Origin: Devosia rhodophyticola
GTDB taxonomy: Bacteria; Pseudomonadota; Alphaproteobacteria; Rhizobiales; Devosiaceae
Length of the DNA stretch: 64,000 nt
Direction: 5' to 3'
NCBI RefSeq assembly: GCF_028816475.1
Contig: NZ_CP118247.1
Location: 744,001-808,000 of the forward strand
Shown here: positions 25,558 through 35,727 of the stretch, one piece after another
Layout of the letters: every line of letters begins with the position of its first letter
Numbering within the stretch: the stretch's first letter is position 1
Program-made: the position numbers and the translations under genes
The notes under the pieces: generated by a model
The model's database searches: none
What the model was told of the DNA's origin: nothing
Seen by the model: the letters and a program-made list of their open reading frames with translations, nothing else

Positions 25558-26112
25558 ATGGCGCGCCATGTGTTAATTTTAGGGGGAGCCCGCTCCGGAA
25601 AGACAGGGTTTGCGGAGCGTTTTGCGCTCGGCGCGGGTAGAAGGCCAGCCTATCTGGCAACCGCCGAAGCGATGGATGAGGAGATGCGCGAGCGCGTCGA
25701 AAATCATCAACGCATGCGTGATCAGCTGTTTACAACCATTGAGGAACCGCTGGATCTGCCCCGGGCCCTACTCGCAGCCGCCGGCGATCACGATGTGATT
25801 CTGGTTGATTGCCTCACGCTGTGGATTTCCAATCTTTTGGGGGAAGGCGCCAGCGTTGCCGATGCGGTCGATATGCTTGAAGCCGCCATGACGCAAATCG
25901 ATGAGTGTCGGATAATTCTGGTCTCAAACGAGGTGGGTCAGGGGATCGTGCCCGACAACGCGCTGGCGCGGATGTTTCGCGATCTGGCCGGGTCAACGCA
26001 TCAACAATTGGCCGAGGCGTGCTCCGACGTATATTTTGTGACGGCTGGATTACCGCTGACGCTTAAGGGTCAGGTAGTTGGGGCTTCTGGGCGGCCGGTC
26101 GCTCGGAGCTAA
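25558..26112 (+). CDS. cobU: Bifunctional adenosylcobinamide kinase / adenosylcobinamide-phosphate guanylyltransferase
   Basis: CobU (CobP) phosphorylates adenosylcobinamide and transfers GMP from GTP to activate the aminopropanol arm in nucleotide-loop assembly. The 184-residue protein has the P-loop LILGGARSGKTGFAE at the N-terminus, VILVDCLTLWISNLL in the middle and SNEVGQGIVP, all family hallmarks. ATG 25558 follows GGAGGG by seven bases. Its stop overlaps that of the convergent cobD by four bases. Confidence 0.95.
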   Translation: MARHVLILGGARSGKTGFAERFALGAGRRPAYLATAEAMDEEMRERVENHQRMRDQLFTTIEEPLDLPRALLAAAGDHDVILVDCLTLWISNLLGEGASVADAVDMLEAAMTQIDECRIILVSNEVGQGIVPDNALARMFRDLAGSTHQQLAEACSDVYFVTAGLPLTLKGQVVGASGRPVARS

Positions 26113-27077
26113 CCCGTTGCCGAAAGCATCAGCAATGCAATCGCAAGGCTCAGGCCCAGCAGGATATTCAGCGTTGCCCGGTACAGTTGAAGGGCGCGCA
26201 AAATGTCGCTGCCGCGCAGTTCATGCTTGCCAGATCCCATCCGTGGCAGCTCAACAGTATTTCCATCATAAGAGCGAGGCCCGCCCAGTGAAAAGCCAAG
26301 TGCTCCGGCAAAAGCGGCTTCGGGCCAGCCCGAATTGGGCGAGGCGTGTCCAGAGGCGTCGCGGCCCGCTGTTGCCCATGCCTTGCCCGGACTTGCATGA
26401 GGCACGATGAAACAGGCCGCCGTGATCAGCATGGTACTTAGCCGCGCAGGAATCCAATTGACCACATCATCAAGTTTGGCAGCAGCCCATCCAAAGTCGC
26501 GATAGCGATCATTAAGATGTCCAATCATGGAGTCGGCGGTGTTGATGGCCTTATAGGCGACGATGCCCGGCAAACCGAACAGGACCAGCCAGAACCAGGG
26601 GGCCACAATGCCATCGGATGTACTTTCGGCCAATGTTTCAATGGCGGCGCGGCTGACCTCGGCCTCGTCCAATTGATCGGCGTCACGACCGACGATTTGG
26701 CTTACCTCGGCACGACCGGCGTCAAGCGAAATGTCCAATGCCTCGGCGACGGTGCGCACTGCGCGACCGAGCTCCTTTTGCGCGAAAAATGGCGTTGCCA
26801 ACAGCATTTCAAGCAACCAGCCCTGCGGAATTTGGCGCGTCAATTGTTGGACCAGCAAGGCGACGAGGACCACGCCCCCCAGGAGGATCGTCATTGAAAT
26901 GATACCGGCGTCGCGTCGCTGCTGTGTGGTTCTTTCGCGGCGATCGACGCGGGTTTCGAGAAAGTCGATGAGCTTGCCGAACCAGATAACGGGGTGGCCA
27001 ATTGCATTCATCAGGTGAGGTGGGTAGCCGGTGTAGCGCTCAACCATCAGAGCCAAGGGGGCGATAAAGACATGCAT
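26109..27077 (-). CDS. cobD: Adenosylcobinamide-phosphate synthase
   Basis: This is the CobD/CbiB membrane protein that attaches (R)-1-amino-2-propanol (phosphate) to adenosylcobyric acid. The 322-residue protein has several hydrophobic segments and the family motifs HPVIWFGKLIDFLE near 28-41, ESTSDGIVAPWFW near 150-162, and NTADSMIGHLNDRYRDFGWAAAKLDDVVNW. It overlaps cobQ by one base (TGATG) in the cobA-cobB-cobQ-cobD operon. The cobD name follows the Pseudomonas denitrificans scheme. Confidence 0.94.
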   Translation of the reverse strand: MHVFIAPLALMVERYTGYPPHLMNAIGHPVIWFGKLIDFLETRVDRRERTTQQRRDAGIISMTILLGGVVLVALLVQQLTRQIPQGWLLEMLLATPFFAQKELGRAVRTVAEALDISLDAGRAEVSQIVGRDADQLDEAEVSRAAIETLAESTSDGIVAPWFWLVLFGLPGIVAYKAINTADSMIGHLNDRYRDFGWAAAKLDDVVNWIPARLSTMLITAACFIVPHASPGKAWATAGRDASGHASPNSGWPEAAFAGALGFSLGGPRSYDGNTVELPRMGSGKHELRGSDILRALQLYRATLNILLGLSLAIALLMLSATG

Positions 27078-28540
27078 CAGACAATTTCCAACGGCTGGGC
27101 AAGCGCCAGAAGCGCATCGAGATCGAGATGAGACTCAAGGTGGGTGGCCAAGGCGTCAAGCGCTGCTTCCACGCCGGCTTCATAAATGAGCCCGCTTGTT
27201 GTTCCACCCAGAAATGCGGCGCGAAAGCTGTCGGACGCAAAAACGCCGTGCAGATACGTGCCAAAGACCCGGCCATCGGGGCTGCAGGCACCTTCGGGCA
27301 AATTGCTGATCTGGGCGAACGGATTGGCGCAATCGGGACCCTGCGAACGGCCCATGTGCATATGATACCCGGTGATGGGGTGACCGCCGGCAATTTCAAA
27401 GCCATCGACCATGCCTAATGTTTTGACCGGTGCAAGGATGGTTTTGATATCGAGGAGGCCAAGGCCTTCGCTGATGCCGGGTGTGCCCTCTATGCCGTCA
27501 GGGTCGGCAATGGATTGACCCAACATTTGATAGCCGCCGCAAATTCCGATAATCCGCCCCCCTGCGCGATAGTGCGCCAGAATATCAATGTCCCAGCCCT
27601 GTTTGCGCAAGATGGCCAAATCGGCGCGAGTGGCCTTTGAACCCGGCAAAATGATGAGATCGGCGCTGCGGGGGAGCGGGCTGCCCGGCTCAATGATGAT
27701 CAGATTTACTTCTGGTTCGGCCCGCAGGGGGTCGAGATCATCGAAATTGGCGATGCGCGGCAAACGCGGCACAGCAATGGTCAGTCGACCGCCACTGGCC
27801 TGACGCGGCGCGTCGAGCGCCAGCACATCTTCAGCGGGAAGCTTTGACGCGTCCGCAAACATAGGTAGCGGCCCAAACACCGGCCGTCCGGTGAGTTCGG
27901 CGATATAGGCCTTACCGGCATCAAACAGGCTCGGATCGCCCTGGAACTTGTTGACAAGTGTTGCCACGATCATGTCCCGATCCTTTGATGTGACGACAGA
28001 GAAGGTGCCGACAAGCGAGGCAATGACGCCGCCGCGATGAATATCGCCAATAACAATTACCGGCACATTGGCGGCGCGGGCGAAGCCAAAATTGGCGATA
28101 TCGCCGGTCCGCAAGTTCACTTCGGAGGCGCTGCCAGCGCCCTCGACCAGCACCAGATCGGTGTCGTCGGCCAGTTCATGGAAGGCGGCAACCACCTGCG
28201 GCAGCAATTCGCCCCGCTTCTTGAAATAGTCCCGAGCCGGCATCGAGCCTACGCGCTGACCGCGAACCACAAGTTGGGCGCCGGTTTCCTGCTCGGGCTT
28301 CAGCAGCACCGGATTCATTGCCGTGATCGGCTGGCGGCGCGCGGCGCGCGCCTGCAAGGCCTGAGCGCGCCCGATTTCGCCGCCATCCTCGGCCACAGCG
28401 GCATTGTTGGACATGTTTTGCGGTTTGAATGGCGCAACCTTGAGACCGCGATTGGCCATGGCCCGACACAGACCAGCAACGATCAGTGACTTGCCGACAT
28501 CGGAGCCGGTGCCCATGAACATCAATGCTCTTGCCGTCAT
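27077..28540 (-). CDS. cobQ: Cobyric acid synthase
   Basis: CobQ amidates positions b, d, e and g of adenosylcobyrinic acid a,c-diamide with glutamine and ATP. The 487-residue protein has an N-terminal dethiobiotin-synthetase-like domain ([16 protein letters not shown], then [10 protein letters not shown]) and a C-terminal class I glutamine amidotransferase domain with nucleophile Cys in [10 protein letters not shown]. It is translationally coupled to cobB (ATGA overlap) and to cobD. Length is normal. Confidence 0.96.
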   Translation of the reverse strand: MTARALMFMGTGSDVGKSLIVAGLCRAMANRGLKVAPFKPQNMSNNAAVAEDGGEIGRAQALQARAARRQPITAMNPVLLKPEQETGAQLVVRGQRVGSMPARDYFKKRGELLPQVVAAFHELADDTDLVLVEGAGSASEVNLRTGDIANFGFARAANVPVIVIGDIHRGGVIASLVGTFSVVTSKDRDMIVATLVNKFQGDPSLFDAGKAYIAELTGRPVFGPLPMFADASKLPAEDVLALDAPRQASGGRLTIAVPRLPRIANFDDLDPLRAEPEVNLIIIEPGSPLPRSADLIILPGSKATRADLAILRKQGWDIDILAHYRAGGRIIGICGGYQMLGQSIADPDGIEGTPGISEGLGLLDIKTILAPVKTLGMVDGFEIAGGHPITGYHMHMGRSQGPDCANPFAQISNLPEGACSPDGRVFGTYLHGVFASDSFRAAFLGGTTSGLIYEAGVEAALDALATHLESHLDLDALLALAQPLEIV

Positions 28541-29823
28541 GGCGTACCCACATCAATAACGTGGGCGTAGGAACCCATGGTTCTGCCAATCGCTGCGCCC
28601 ATTGGTGGCAACGCTTCGCCGCGCGCATCGTTGGCATGGAAAAGCGGTGGCAGGCGCGATTGCTTTGCCGAGGAATAGTGGAACTCGTGACCCGCCAGCA
28701 ATTGCGGCCACGGCAAGGCGCTCTGATGGGCCAGCCGCCGATAGCCGAGAATCCGTTTGGGGCGGTCAATCTGAGTTACCACGGGCAACAGGCCGGCCAT
28801 TTCATGGGGAATGCCGGTCTTGTCGAGCAAGACCTCACCCATCACCATGAACCCACCGCACTCACCGTAAATGAGCGCGTCGCGATTTTGCGCAGCCAAT
28901 AGCCCTGCCTTGAAGGTTTTTGCGGCGGCAAGACCCGCGCCGTGCAGCTCGGGATAGCCGCCGGGCAAATAAACAGCATCGGCAGAGGCATCAGGCGCCT
29001 CGTCGGCGAGCGGGGAAAAAAACGACAGTTCTGCTCCTGTCTGACGCCAGCCCTCTAGAAGATGCGGATAAATGAAGGCAAAAGCATCGTCCCGAGCGAT
29101 CGCGATGTGTTGGCCCAACGGCGCCAGACGTGGCAAATCCTGCTCGGAAGGTACCGGCTGTGCAAGATTGAGCAGTTGGCCCAGATCAACATAATCACCC
29201 AAGGATTGAGCCGCTTCGGTCAGGAAGTGATCGAATGCCGTAACCTCGTTGGGCATGACCAGACCAAGATGGCGTTCCGGCACGACCAGCTGGGGATTGC
29301 GTGGAATTGCACCAAGGCAGGGAATACCGGTGGCCGACAGCGCTTCAAGCAACATTTTTTCATGTCGCGTGCTTGCAACACGATTGAGAATGACGCCGCC
29401 AATTTGTACGCCAAATCTCCAATTGGCAAAGCCGGATACCAAGGGCGCAATGGATTGGCTCTGCTTATCTGCATCGACGACCAGCACTACTGGCAGTTCG
29501 AGCAATTCGGCCAGATCGCCGGTAGAACCGATGCCGTCGGCGGCGCCGTCGAACAGGCCCATGACGCCTTCGATCAGTAAATGTTGGGCATCCACACTCG
29601 ATGCCAGATGTTTGAGGCGATGGCCGCTCATGGCCCAGGGGTCAAGATTTATCGCGGGGCGCTGGGCTGCCCGTGCCAACAGGGTTGGATCGATGTAATC
29701 CGGCCCGGTCTTGGCGGCGGCAACATCGATACCGCGCTGCTTCAAGGCCGCGAGTAATCCAAGCGTTACAATTGTCTTGCCAGAGCCCGAGCGCGGCGCG
29801 CCAATGACCAGCCCCTTAACCAA
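28537..29823 (-). CDS. cobB: Cobyrinic acid a,c-diamide synthase (hydrogenobyrinate type)
   Basis: CobB (CbiA family) amidates the a and c carboxylates of (hydrogeno)byrinic acid. The 428-residue protein has the P-loop [18 protein letters not shown] at about 7-24 and a C-terminal glutamine amidotransferase domain with [12 protein letters not shown] near residue 320 and GHEFHYS beyond it. It overlaps cobA by eight bases. Whether the substrate is metal-free hydrogenobyrinate or the cobalt form depends on the ambiguous route in this cluster. Confidence 0.94.
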   Translation of the reverse strand: MVKGLVIGAPRSGSGKTIVTLGLLAALKQRGIDVAAAKTGPDYIDPTLLARAAQRPAINLDPWAMSGHRLKHLASSVDAQHLLIEGVMGLFDGAADGIGSTGDLAELLELPVVLVVDADKQSQSIAPLVSGFANWRFGVQIGGVILNRVASTRHEKMLLEALSATGIPCLGAIPRNPQLVVPERHLGLVMPNEVTAFDHFLTEAAQSLGDYVDLGQLLNLAQPVPSEQDLPRLAPLGQHIAIARDDAFAFIYPHLLEGWRQTGAELSFFSPLADEAPDASADAVYLPGGYPELHGAGLAAAKTFKAGLLAAQNRDALIYGECGGFMVMGEVLLDKTGIPHEMAGLLPVVTQIDRPKRILGYRRLAHQSALPWPQLLAGHEFHYSSAKQSRLPPLFHANDARGEALPPMGAAIGRTMGSYAHVIDVGTP

Positions 29824-30652
29824 AGCCGTTCTCCCGCGCCGGGCCGACGTACCAATCCAACGCTTCGCGATAGGCGCTGACGGGCCCTACAACGACAATG
29901 GCTGGTGTTGGCACATTTGCCAGAGTGCCGGCGTCGGCAAGGCTCGATTCGATGACGGATTGCTGAGGCGAGGCGGCGTTGGAGACGATTGCGATCCGAT
30001 CTGCTGGATCGCGGCCGGCGGCTAGCAGTTTTTGGGTAATGGTGCCCAGATGCTTGACAGCCATGAACATGACGATCACCGGCGCCGCCCTTGCAATGGC
30101 GGGCCAATCAAGTGGCGAGACGTCGCCTGTTTCATCATGGCCGGTCAGGAAAATAACCGATTGGTTAGTTTCGCGGTGGGTAACCGGAATGCCGGCATAA
30201 GCCAGCCCGCCCAAGCCTGATGAAATGCCCGGCACGATGCGGAATTTTACTTTGGCGCGGAACAGGGCCCCAGCTTCCTCGCCACCACGACCAAAAACGA
30301 ACGGGTCCCCGCCTTTGAGGCGCAAGACGCGTTTGCCTTTTTGCGCCCAATCGATCAATTGCAGCGTTATATCCGCCTGTTTGGGGCTTGGTTTGCCACC
30401 GCGCTTGCCGGCGTAAATTTTCTGAGCGCCTGGATTGGCTTGCGCCAACAGACGTTCACTCACCAGCGCGTCGTAAACAATGACATCGGCCTGTCCCAAA
30501 GCATGATAGCCGAGAAGTGAAATCAGACCCGGCGCGCCGGGGCCCGCGCCAACCAACCAGACCGAGCCGGGCGCAAATTCAGGAAAATCGGCAGCATCAA
30601 GTGCTGCGAAATGCCCGCGTCGCCCCAGCAAGGACTTTAGCCAATCCAACAT
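29816..30652 (-). CDS. cobA: Uroporphyrinogen-III C-methyltransferase
   Basis: CobA (SUMT) adds two methyl groups to uroporphyrinogen III, giving precorrin-2. The 278-residue protein has the class III methyltransferase motifs VWLVGAGPGAPGLISLLG near residue 30, LKGGDPFVFGRGGEE and IVPGISSGLG. No siroheme oxidase/chelatase domain is fused, so this is CobA rather than CysG. It heads the cobA-cobB-cobQ-cobD operon and is divergent from cbiD with only 41 bases between starts. AGGGGA precedes its ATG. Confidence 0.95.
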   Translation of the reverse strand: MLDWLKSLLGRRGHFAALDAADFPEFAPGSVWLVGAGPGAPGLISLLGYHALGQADVIVYDALVSERLLAQANPGAQKIYAGKRGGKPSPKQADITLQLIDWAQKGKRVLRLKGGDPFVFGRGGEEAGALFRAKVKFRIVPGISSGLGGLAYAGIPVTHRETNQSVIFLTGHDETGDVSPLDWPAIARAAPVIVMFMAVKHLGTITQKLLAAGRDPADRIAIVSNAASPQQSVIESSLADAGTLANVPTPAIVVVGPVSAYREALDWYVGPARENGFG

Positions 30653-30693
30653 TATGTTCCCCTGTTCGGGATCAGCTTATATAGGTCTTTGCC

Positions 30694-31788
30694 ATGAGTG
30701 AAACCGTTGATCAGCACCTGCCCCACGCAAAGTCGCTCAGACGCGGTTGGACAACAGGTGCCTGTGCCACTGCGGCGACAAAATCTGCCCTGACGGCACT
30801 TCTAGGGAGTGGCTTTGTTGACCCTGTGGTGATTACGCTGCCCGGTGGCCAACAGCCTGCCTTTGCGCTGGCGCACGAGACGGCGGGCGAGGGTTTTGCC
30901 GAAGCCGGGATTATCAAGGATGCGGGGGATGATCCCGACGTTACCCATGGCGCGTTGGTTACGGTGCGGGTTGAACAAGGTCCGGTCGGTAGCGGCGTGC
31001 AATTCAGGGCGGGCAAGGGCGTTGGCATTGTTACCAAGCCGGGGTTGCCGCTGGCGGTTGGTGAACCGGCAATCAATCCGGCCCCGCGCTCGATGATGAC
31101 TGGCGTTGTTGACGAGGTGGCAGCCGAATTTGGGGTCGCCGCCGATTTTGCCATTACCATTTCGGTGCGTGATGGCGAACAATTGGCAGAAAGAACATGG
31201 AATCCGCGCCTCGGCATATTGGGCGGCCTATCGATCCTGGGGACGACCGGCATTGTTATTCCCTATTCATGCGCGGCATGGATTCATTCGATTCATCGCG
31301 GCATTGACGTCGCGCGGGCGATGGGGTTGAACCACGTTGTTGGCTCAACCGGCGATCTGTCCGAAAAAGCCGCACAGGCGCACCTAGGATTACCAATAGA
31401 GGCCTATCTCGATATGGGCGATTTTGCGGGTGGGCTGTTGAAATATTTGAAGCAACATCCGGTGGAACGGCTGACCATTGCCGGGGGCTTTGCCAAACTG
31501 GTCAAGCTTGCCCAAGGCTCGCTCGATTTGCATTCGGCGCGCTCGAGCGTGGAATTGGCCGGCCTGGCGGCAATGTTGGCCGAATTGGGCGCAAACGCGG
31601 CACTTTTGGCGAAAGTGCCGACGGCAAACACCGCCAACGAGGTTCTGGGCATGGCAAATGAACTGGGACTGGCCAATGCCGTCGCCCGCGCTGCCAAAGC
31701 AAAGGTTGAAAAAACGCTTGGTGCATCTGGCGTTGCGGTAAGCATTTTGGTGGTTGACCGCGCCGGTGCGATTGTAGGCGAAGCGTAG
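30694..31788 (+). CDS. cbiD: Cobalt-precorrin-5B (C1)-methyltransferase
   Basis: CbiD methylates C1 of the corrin in the cobalt-early pathway; in the oxygen-dependent route this step normally belongs to CobF. The 364-residue protein opens with the family hallmark LRRGWTTGACATAATKSAL (residues 15-33), and contains NPAPRSMMTGVV and a long central GTTGIVIPYS segment. It starts a two-gene operon with cobK, whose ATG follows directly on its stop. No cobF is seen in the window, so CbiD probably supplies the C1 methyl here. Confidence 0.94.
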   Translation: MSETVDQHLPHAKSLRRGWTTGACATAATKSALTALLGSGFVDPVVITLPGGQQPAFALAHETAGEGFAEAGIIKDAGDDPDVTHGALVTVRVEQGPVGSGVQFRAGKGVGIVTKPGLPLAVGEPAINPAPRSMMTGVVDEVAAEFGVAADFAITISVRDGEQLAERTWNPRLGILGGLSILGTTGIVIPYSCAAWIHSIHRGIDVARAMGLNHVVGSTGDLSEKAAQAHLGLPIEAYLDMGDFAGGLLKYLKQHPVERLTIAGGFAKLVKLAQGSLDLHSARSSVELAGLAAMLAELGANAALLAKVPTANTANEVLGMANELGLANAVARAAKAKVEKTLGASGVAVSILVVDRAGAIVGEA

Positions 31789-32505
31789 ATGAAAATTCTG
31801 ATCCTTGGCGGTACAGGCGAAGCGCGGGCGTTGGCTGAAGCCCTGATTGGGCTGCGCCACGATGTAACGACGGCGTTGGCCGGGCGGACCCAATCGCCGT
31901 TGCCAATACCAGGCAATATTCGAACCGGGGGTTTTGGTGGAGCCGAAGGACTTCGAGAGTTCATCGTTTCGGAAGGGTTCGACCACATTTTTGATGCGAC
32001 ACACCCCTATGCCGAGCAGATTTCGCGCAATGCAATTTTGGCCACGCAGAGCGCGGGGCGACCACTGGTTCGGTTGTTGCGCCCAGCCTGGGAGGAACAA
32101 CCCGGAGCCGACTGGTTGCGGGTCGCGGACGCGGGAGCCGCGGCTGTCAGTTTGCCGAGCGGTGCAATGGCGCTGCTGACAACAGGGCATCGGGGACTTG
32201 AAGATTTTCTGTCACGCGAGAATTGCATGTTCGTCCTGCGCTTGATTGAAAAACCAGAGGCCGTGCTTCCAGACAATGTGCGGCTCGTCATCGCACGACC
32301 GCCCTACTCGGTCGAAGAAGAGAGTGCGCTGATGCGAACCCATGCGATTACGCATCTGGTAACCAAGAACTCGGGTGGTGCGCAAACAACGGCGAAGCTG
32401 GTCGCCGCGCAAAGGCTAGGGGTCAAGATCGTAGTGATCGACCGACCGCAATACGATCCCGGCGTGGAGGTCACGAACGTAGCCGACGCGTTGAAAGCTC
32501 TCTAG
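31789..32505 (+). CDS. cobK: Precorrin-6A reductase
   Basis: CobK reduces precorrin-6A to precorrin-6B with NADPH. The 238-residue protein begins ILILGGTGEARALAEAL (dinucleotide-binding) and carries FDATHPYAEQISRNA, the signature segment of CobK/CbiJ, then LLTTGHRGLEDF and VTKNSGG. CbiJ of the cobalt route is homologous, so the metal state of the substrate is not decided by sequence. Its stop codon overlaps that of the convergent cobM by four bases. Confidence 0.94.
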   Translation: MKILILGGTGEARALAEALIGLRHDVTTALAGRTQSPLPIPGNIRTGGFGGAEGLREFIVSEGFDHIFDATHPYAEQISRNAILATQSAGRPLVRLLRPAWEEQPGADWLRVADAGAAAVSLPSGAMALLTTGHRGLEDFLSRENCMFVLRLIEKPEAVLPDNVRLVIARPPYSVEEESALMRTHAITHLVTKNSGGAQTTAKLVAAQRLGVKIVVIDRPQYDPGVEVTNVADALKAL

Positions 32506-33287
32506 CCGGCCAGTTTTGCCTTTTTCTTTTTGCCAACATTGCGTAGCACATGGGCAAACTGGGCGTCGTAGAGTTTTGAATCCTTGAACCGGGTTTGCCC
32601 GAACACCTGCCCGACGAAAATCAGCGCCGTTCGGGTGATTTTCTCCTCACGAACCCGCCCGCGCATTTCCGCCAGCGTCGTCACAATGATTTCTTCATCG
32701 GGCCACGTGGCGCGATAAATGATGATGACCGGGCAGTCGGGTCCATAGTGAGGCGTCAAGGCGGTTTCGACGTAGGCCAGATTGCGGATCGAAAGGTGGA
32801 TCGCAAGGGTTGCCTTTGCTGCACCCAAAAGTTCGAGCCGCTCACCCTCGGGCACCGAAGAAGCCTTGCCCGATGTGCGTGTCAGAATAATGGTCTGGGC
32901 GATTTCAGGTAGCGTCAATTCGGTTTGCAGACGGGCCGCGGCACCGGCAAAGGCGGGAACACCCGGTACCACTTCATAGTCAATCCGCAAGGCATCCAGT
33001 CGACGCATTTGCTCGGCTACGGCACCATAAATCGAAGGGTCACCGGAGTGCACGCGAGCAATGTCCTGCCCTGCCTCATGGGCTAGGCGCATGTCTTCAA
33101 TTATCTGATCAAGATGCATCGGCGCCGTATCCTTGATCAGCGCGCCCTTTGGAGCCGAGGCGACGATTTCAGGCGGCACGAGCGAACCCGCATATAGACA
33201 GACGGGACAGCGCTCGATCAGTCGCTGGCCACGCAGCGTAATCAGATCGGCTGCGCCCGGGCCGGCACCAATGAAATAGACGGTCAT
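32502..33287 (-). CDS. cobM: Precorrin-4 C11-methyltransferase
   Basis: CobM (CbiF) methylates C11 of precorrin-4. The 261-residue SAM-dependent enzyme has the class III signature MTVYFIGAGPGAADLITLRG, RVHSGDPSIYGAVAEQM and VVPGVPAFAGAAA. The C-terminus is Lys-rich (KKKKAK). It is the last gene of the cbiX-cobH-cobL-cobI-cbiG/cobJ-cobM operon, overlapping the upstream gene by four bases. Confidence 0.95.
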   Translation of the reverse strand: MTVYFIGAGPGAADLITLRGQRLIERCPVCLYAGSLVPPEIVASAPKGALIKDTAPMHLDQIIEDMRLAHEAGQDIARVHSGDPSIYGAVAEQMRRLDALRIDYEVVPGVPAFAGAAARLQTELTLPEIAQTIILTRTSGKASSVPEGERLELLGAAKATLAIHLSIRNLAYVETALTPHYGPDCPVIIIYRATWPDEEIIVTTLAEMRGRVREEKITRTALIFVGQVFGQTRFKDSKLYDAQFAHVLRNVGKKKKAKLAG

Positions 33288-35026
33288 GACTGGCTCTTTC
33301 GTTCGTAGCCGCGCGGCGTATAGGCATAGGTCTGGCCATTGCCGCGTTTAAGGGCGCGGGAGGTGGATGCGCCAAACAGCACAATTGTCAGCATGTCGAC
33401 TTCGCTCGGATCAAAGGTGCCAAGCGTCGTGACGCGCACATTTTCCTCTGGACGCCCGACACTGGTGCCGATGACGACCGGGGTATCCGAAGGACGGTGA
33501 TCGAGATAGATGGCTTTGGCCAGTTCGATCAGATCGGTGCGTCGTTTAGAGCGCGGATTGTAAAACGCCGTCACAAAATCGCCCTCTGCGGCAGCGTGCA
33601 GGCGTTTGATGATATCTTCGCGCGGCGTCAGAAGATCAGAAAGGGAAATGGCGCAAAAATCGTGTCCGAGCAGAGCGCCAGCTGTAGCAGAAGCCGATTG
33701 GAGCGCTGATATTCCGGGGTGGCTGGCGACGCCGACGCGACACGCGGCATCGGACAACGCGCGAGCGCCGGTTACATCGAGCAGTTCGTAAACGAGCGCC
33801 GCCATCGCGTATATTTGAGCGTCGCCGGAACAAACCAACGCCACTATCTTGCCCGTCGCAGCCAATTCCAGAGCATGGCGAACGCGCGGTTCCTCATCGC
33901 CTAACGGGAAGCGATGTTGGTGCTGATGATCGTGTAAATCAGCGATCAGATCGAGGTAGAGGCCGTAACCAACCCAGTCGGACGCGGCGTCGAGCGCTGA
34001 GACTGCCGACGCGGTGCGCGAAATGGCTTCGCCCGGACCAATTCCAACGATATGCAACTGGCCGGGGGCGCGGCCAAATTGTTCAACCGTGATTGGTGAT
34101 GGAGCCTTGCCAATGGCGCAGGTGGCGCGCTTTGATTTCTGTTTTGGCACGAGCAAGACACCTGCCTTGAGCGCCGCAGCCTCGGAAACACCGGGCGTGC
34201 CGGTTTCGGCGGCTACAATGGCGGAAGGGGTAACCAGCCGATCGCTTTCCGCGTTGAGGTCAGCGGCTGAGAACACCCGCAGCGGCACCCCAAAATGAGT
34301 GGCGGCGGTGTGAAGGGCCGCTTCATCGGCCTTGAGATCAATGCTGGCGATGGCGGCAAGCGATAACGGGGTCAGTCCAGCGGTGGCCAAGGTTTTTTCG
34401 ATCAGACCGATAAGTTCGGATGGATCGGTTCCCCGTTCGCAACCAACCCCGGCGATGAGTATTTTGGGGTGGATTACCAGCCCTGCCCCGCCATTTTTTT
34501 CCGTAATCGTGATCGCGACTGTGCCCGACTGTGAGACCGGATAACCCGCTGCGGCAAGCCAGGGCGCGTCACCGGTCAGAGTGATAGCTTCCCCTTCGAG
34601 CACAGAGATCATGGCGGATTTTGCCGCAAGAGGATCGGCGATAACATAGCCCTCTGGCGGCTCATCCAGTCCGCGTGAAAATCTGGCGTCCGAAGCGGTG
34701 GTCAGCGCTGCAGTGCCCCCCAAGGCGCTCGCCAAATGCCGCGCCAGTTGATTGGCACCATGGTGACCGCCCAATAGGGGAACAATGTGAGTGCCGTCGG
34801 CGCTGACGGCAAGTACCGGCGGTTCGTCGTGTTTGTCGCTGATAAGGTCGGCAAGAAGGCGGATCAGGATACCGGCGGCGCAAACACCGATAATCGGGGT
34901 TCCAGAGGCGAACAGGCGCGGTAAGGCCGTCTTGCCGTCGGCTATGACAGTGCTGCCGGTGATGGCCGCAATTGCATTGGCCGTGGCGGCACCAGCGCTA
35001 GAAAAGGTCAATATGGCGGGTTTCAA
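33284..35026 (-). CDS. cobJ: CbiG-CobJ fusion: cobalamin biosynthesis protein / precorrin-3B C17-methyltransferase
   Basis: The 580-residue protein joins two enzymes. Residues about 1-310 are CbiG-like, including the N-terminal domain with AAGILIRLLADLISDKHDEPPV and LLGGHHGANQLA, which in the anaerobic route opens the delta-lactone, and a C-terminal CobE-like part with AGVGCERGTDPSELIGLI. Residues about 335-580 are CobJ, with LHIVGIGPGE, VCSGDAQIYAMAALVYEL and FYNPRSKRR. CobJ drives ring contraction and C17 methylation. Standard oxygen-dependent clusters need only CobJ plus a short CobE, so the intact CbiG N-domain is notable. Four-base overlaps join it to cobI and cobM. Confidence 0.93.
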   Translation of the reverse strand: MKPAILTFSSAGAATANAIAAITGSTVIADGKTALPRLFASGTPIIGVCAAGILIRLLADLISDKHDEPPVLAVSADGTHIVPLLGGHHGANQLARHLASALGGTAALTTASDARFSRGLDEPPEGYVIADPLAAKSAMISVLEGEAITLTGDAPWLAAAGYPVSQSGTVAITITEKNGGAGLVIHPKILIAGVGCERGTDPSELIGLIEKTLATAGLTPLSLAAIASIDLKADEAALHTAATHFGVPLRVFSAADLNAESDRLVTPSAIVAAETGTPGVSEAAALKAGVLLVPKQKSKRATCAIGKAPSPITVEQFGRAPGQLHIVGIGPGEAISRTASAVSALDAASDWVGYGLYLDLIADLHDHQHQHRFPLGDEEPRVRHALELAATGKIVALVCSGDAQIYAMAALVYELLDVTGARALSDAACRVGVASHPGISALQSASATAGALLGHDFCAISLSDLLTPREDIIKRLHAAAEGDFVTAFYNPRSKRRTDLIELAKAIYLDHRPSDTPVVIGTSVGRPEENVRVTTLGTFDPSEVDMLTIVLFGASTSRALKRGNGQTYAYTPRGYERKSQS

Positions 35027-35727
35027 GATTTGGACCAGGCTTCCTCTCCGGCTGAGCAGAGAATGATCGAGAAATAGGGGCGCGTGTCGTGCGCGAAATC
35101 GGAGAGTTTGGTGATGCGCTGGTTCTGGCCCGTGGCAAATTCGACAACGACGGCATTTTGAGCATGCCCTGTGGCTTCCAGAAGCCCCCGAATGCGGTCG
35201 AAATGGCGCCCCACCTTGATGATCGCGGCAGCGGGCGTTGTGCCGAGTTCGGCTTTCAAACGTTCATCGGGCAAGGGGGCGGGCAGGATTTTCAACGTCT
35301 CGTTTCGGGCGGCCAGCGGCCGGACAATGGCCGCCGCGGCTGCCGTTAGCGACGTTATGCCGGGGACCACGGCAACCGGTGCGTCAATTCGGTCAAGCAG
35401 ATACATGGCCGAGCCATAAAACAGGGGATCGCCTTCGCAGAGATAGGCGACGTCGCACCCGGCATCGAGCTGCAGTTGAATGGCGCGGGCACCGATATCG
35501 TAGGCCGCTTGTGCTGGGGCACGGTCCAGACGCATTGGCAAGCTGACGGGTATCAGTTTCGCATTGGGGTTGATGTGTCTACGCGCAATCTCAAGCGCCA
35601 TGGCACCTTGGTTTTCGGTCGCCGGGTAAGCAATTACCGGCACTTTCGCAAGCAGCCGCGCCGCCTTGAGTGTTAGCAGTTCAGGATCGCCCGGTCCCGT
35701 GCCGATCAGATACATGGTGCCGGTCAT
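35023..35727 (-). CDS. cobI: Precorrin-2 C20-methyltransferase
   Basis: CobI (CbiL) methylates C20 of precorrin-2 to give precorrin-3A. The 234-residue protein shows MYLIGTGPGDPELLTLKAARLL at the N-terminus (SAM-binding), VAYLCEGDPLFYGSAMYLL and VVPGITSLTAAAA. Sequence does not separate the metal-free (CobI) from the cobalt (CbiL) substrate. It overlaps cobL and the cbiG/cobJ fusion by four bases on each side. Confidence 0.94.
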   Translation of the reverse strand: MTGTMYLIGTGPGDPELLTLKAARLLAKVPVIAYPATENQGAMALEIARRHINPNAKLIPVSLPMRLDRAPAQAAYDIGARAIQLQLDAGCDVAYLCEGDPLFYGSAMYLLDRIDAPVAVVPGITSLTAAAAAIVRPLAARNETLKILPAPLPDERLKAELGTTPAAAIIKVGRHFDRIRGLLEATGHAQNAVVVEFATGQNQRITKLSDFAHDTRPYFSIILCSAGEEAWSKS

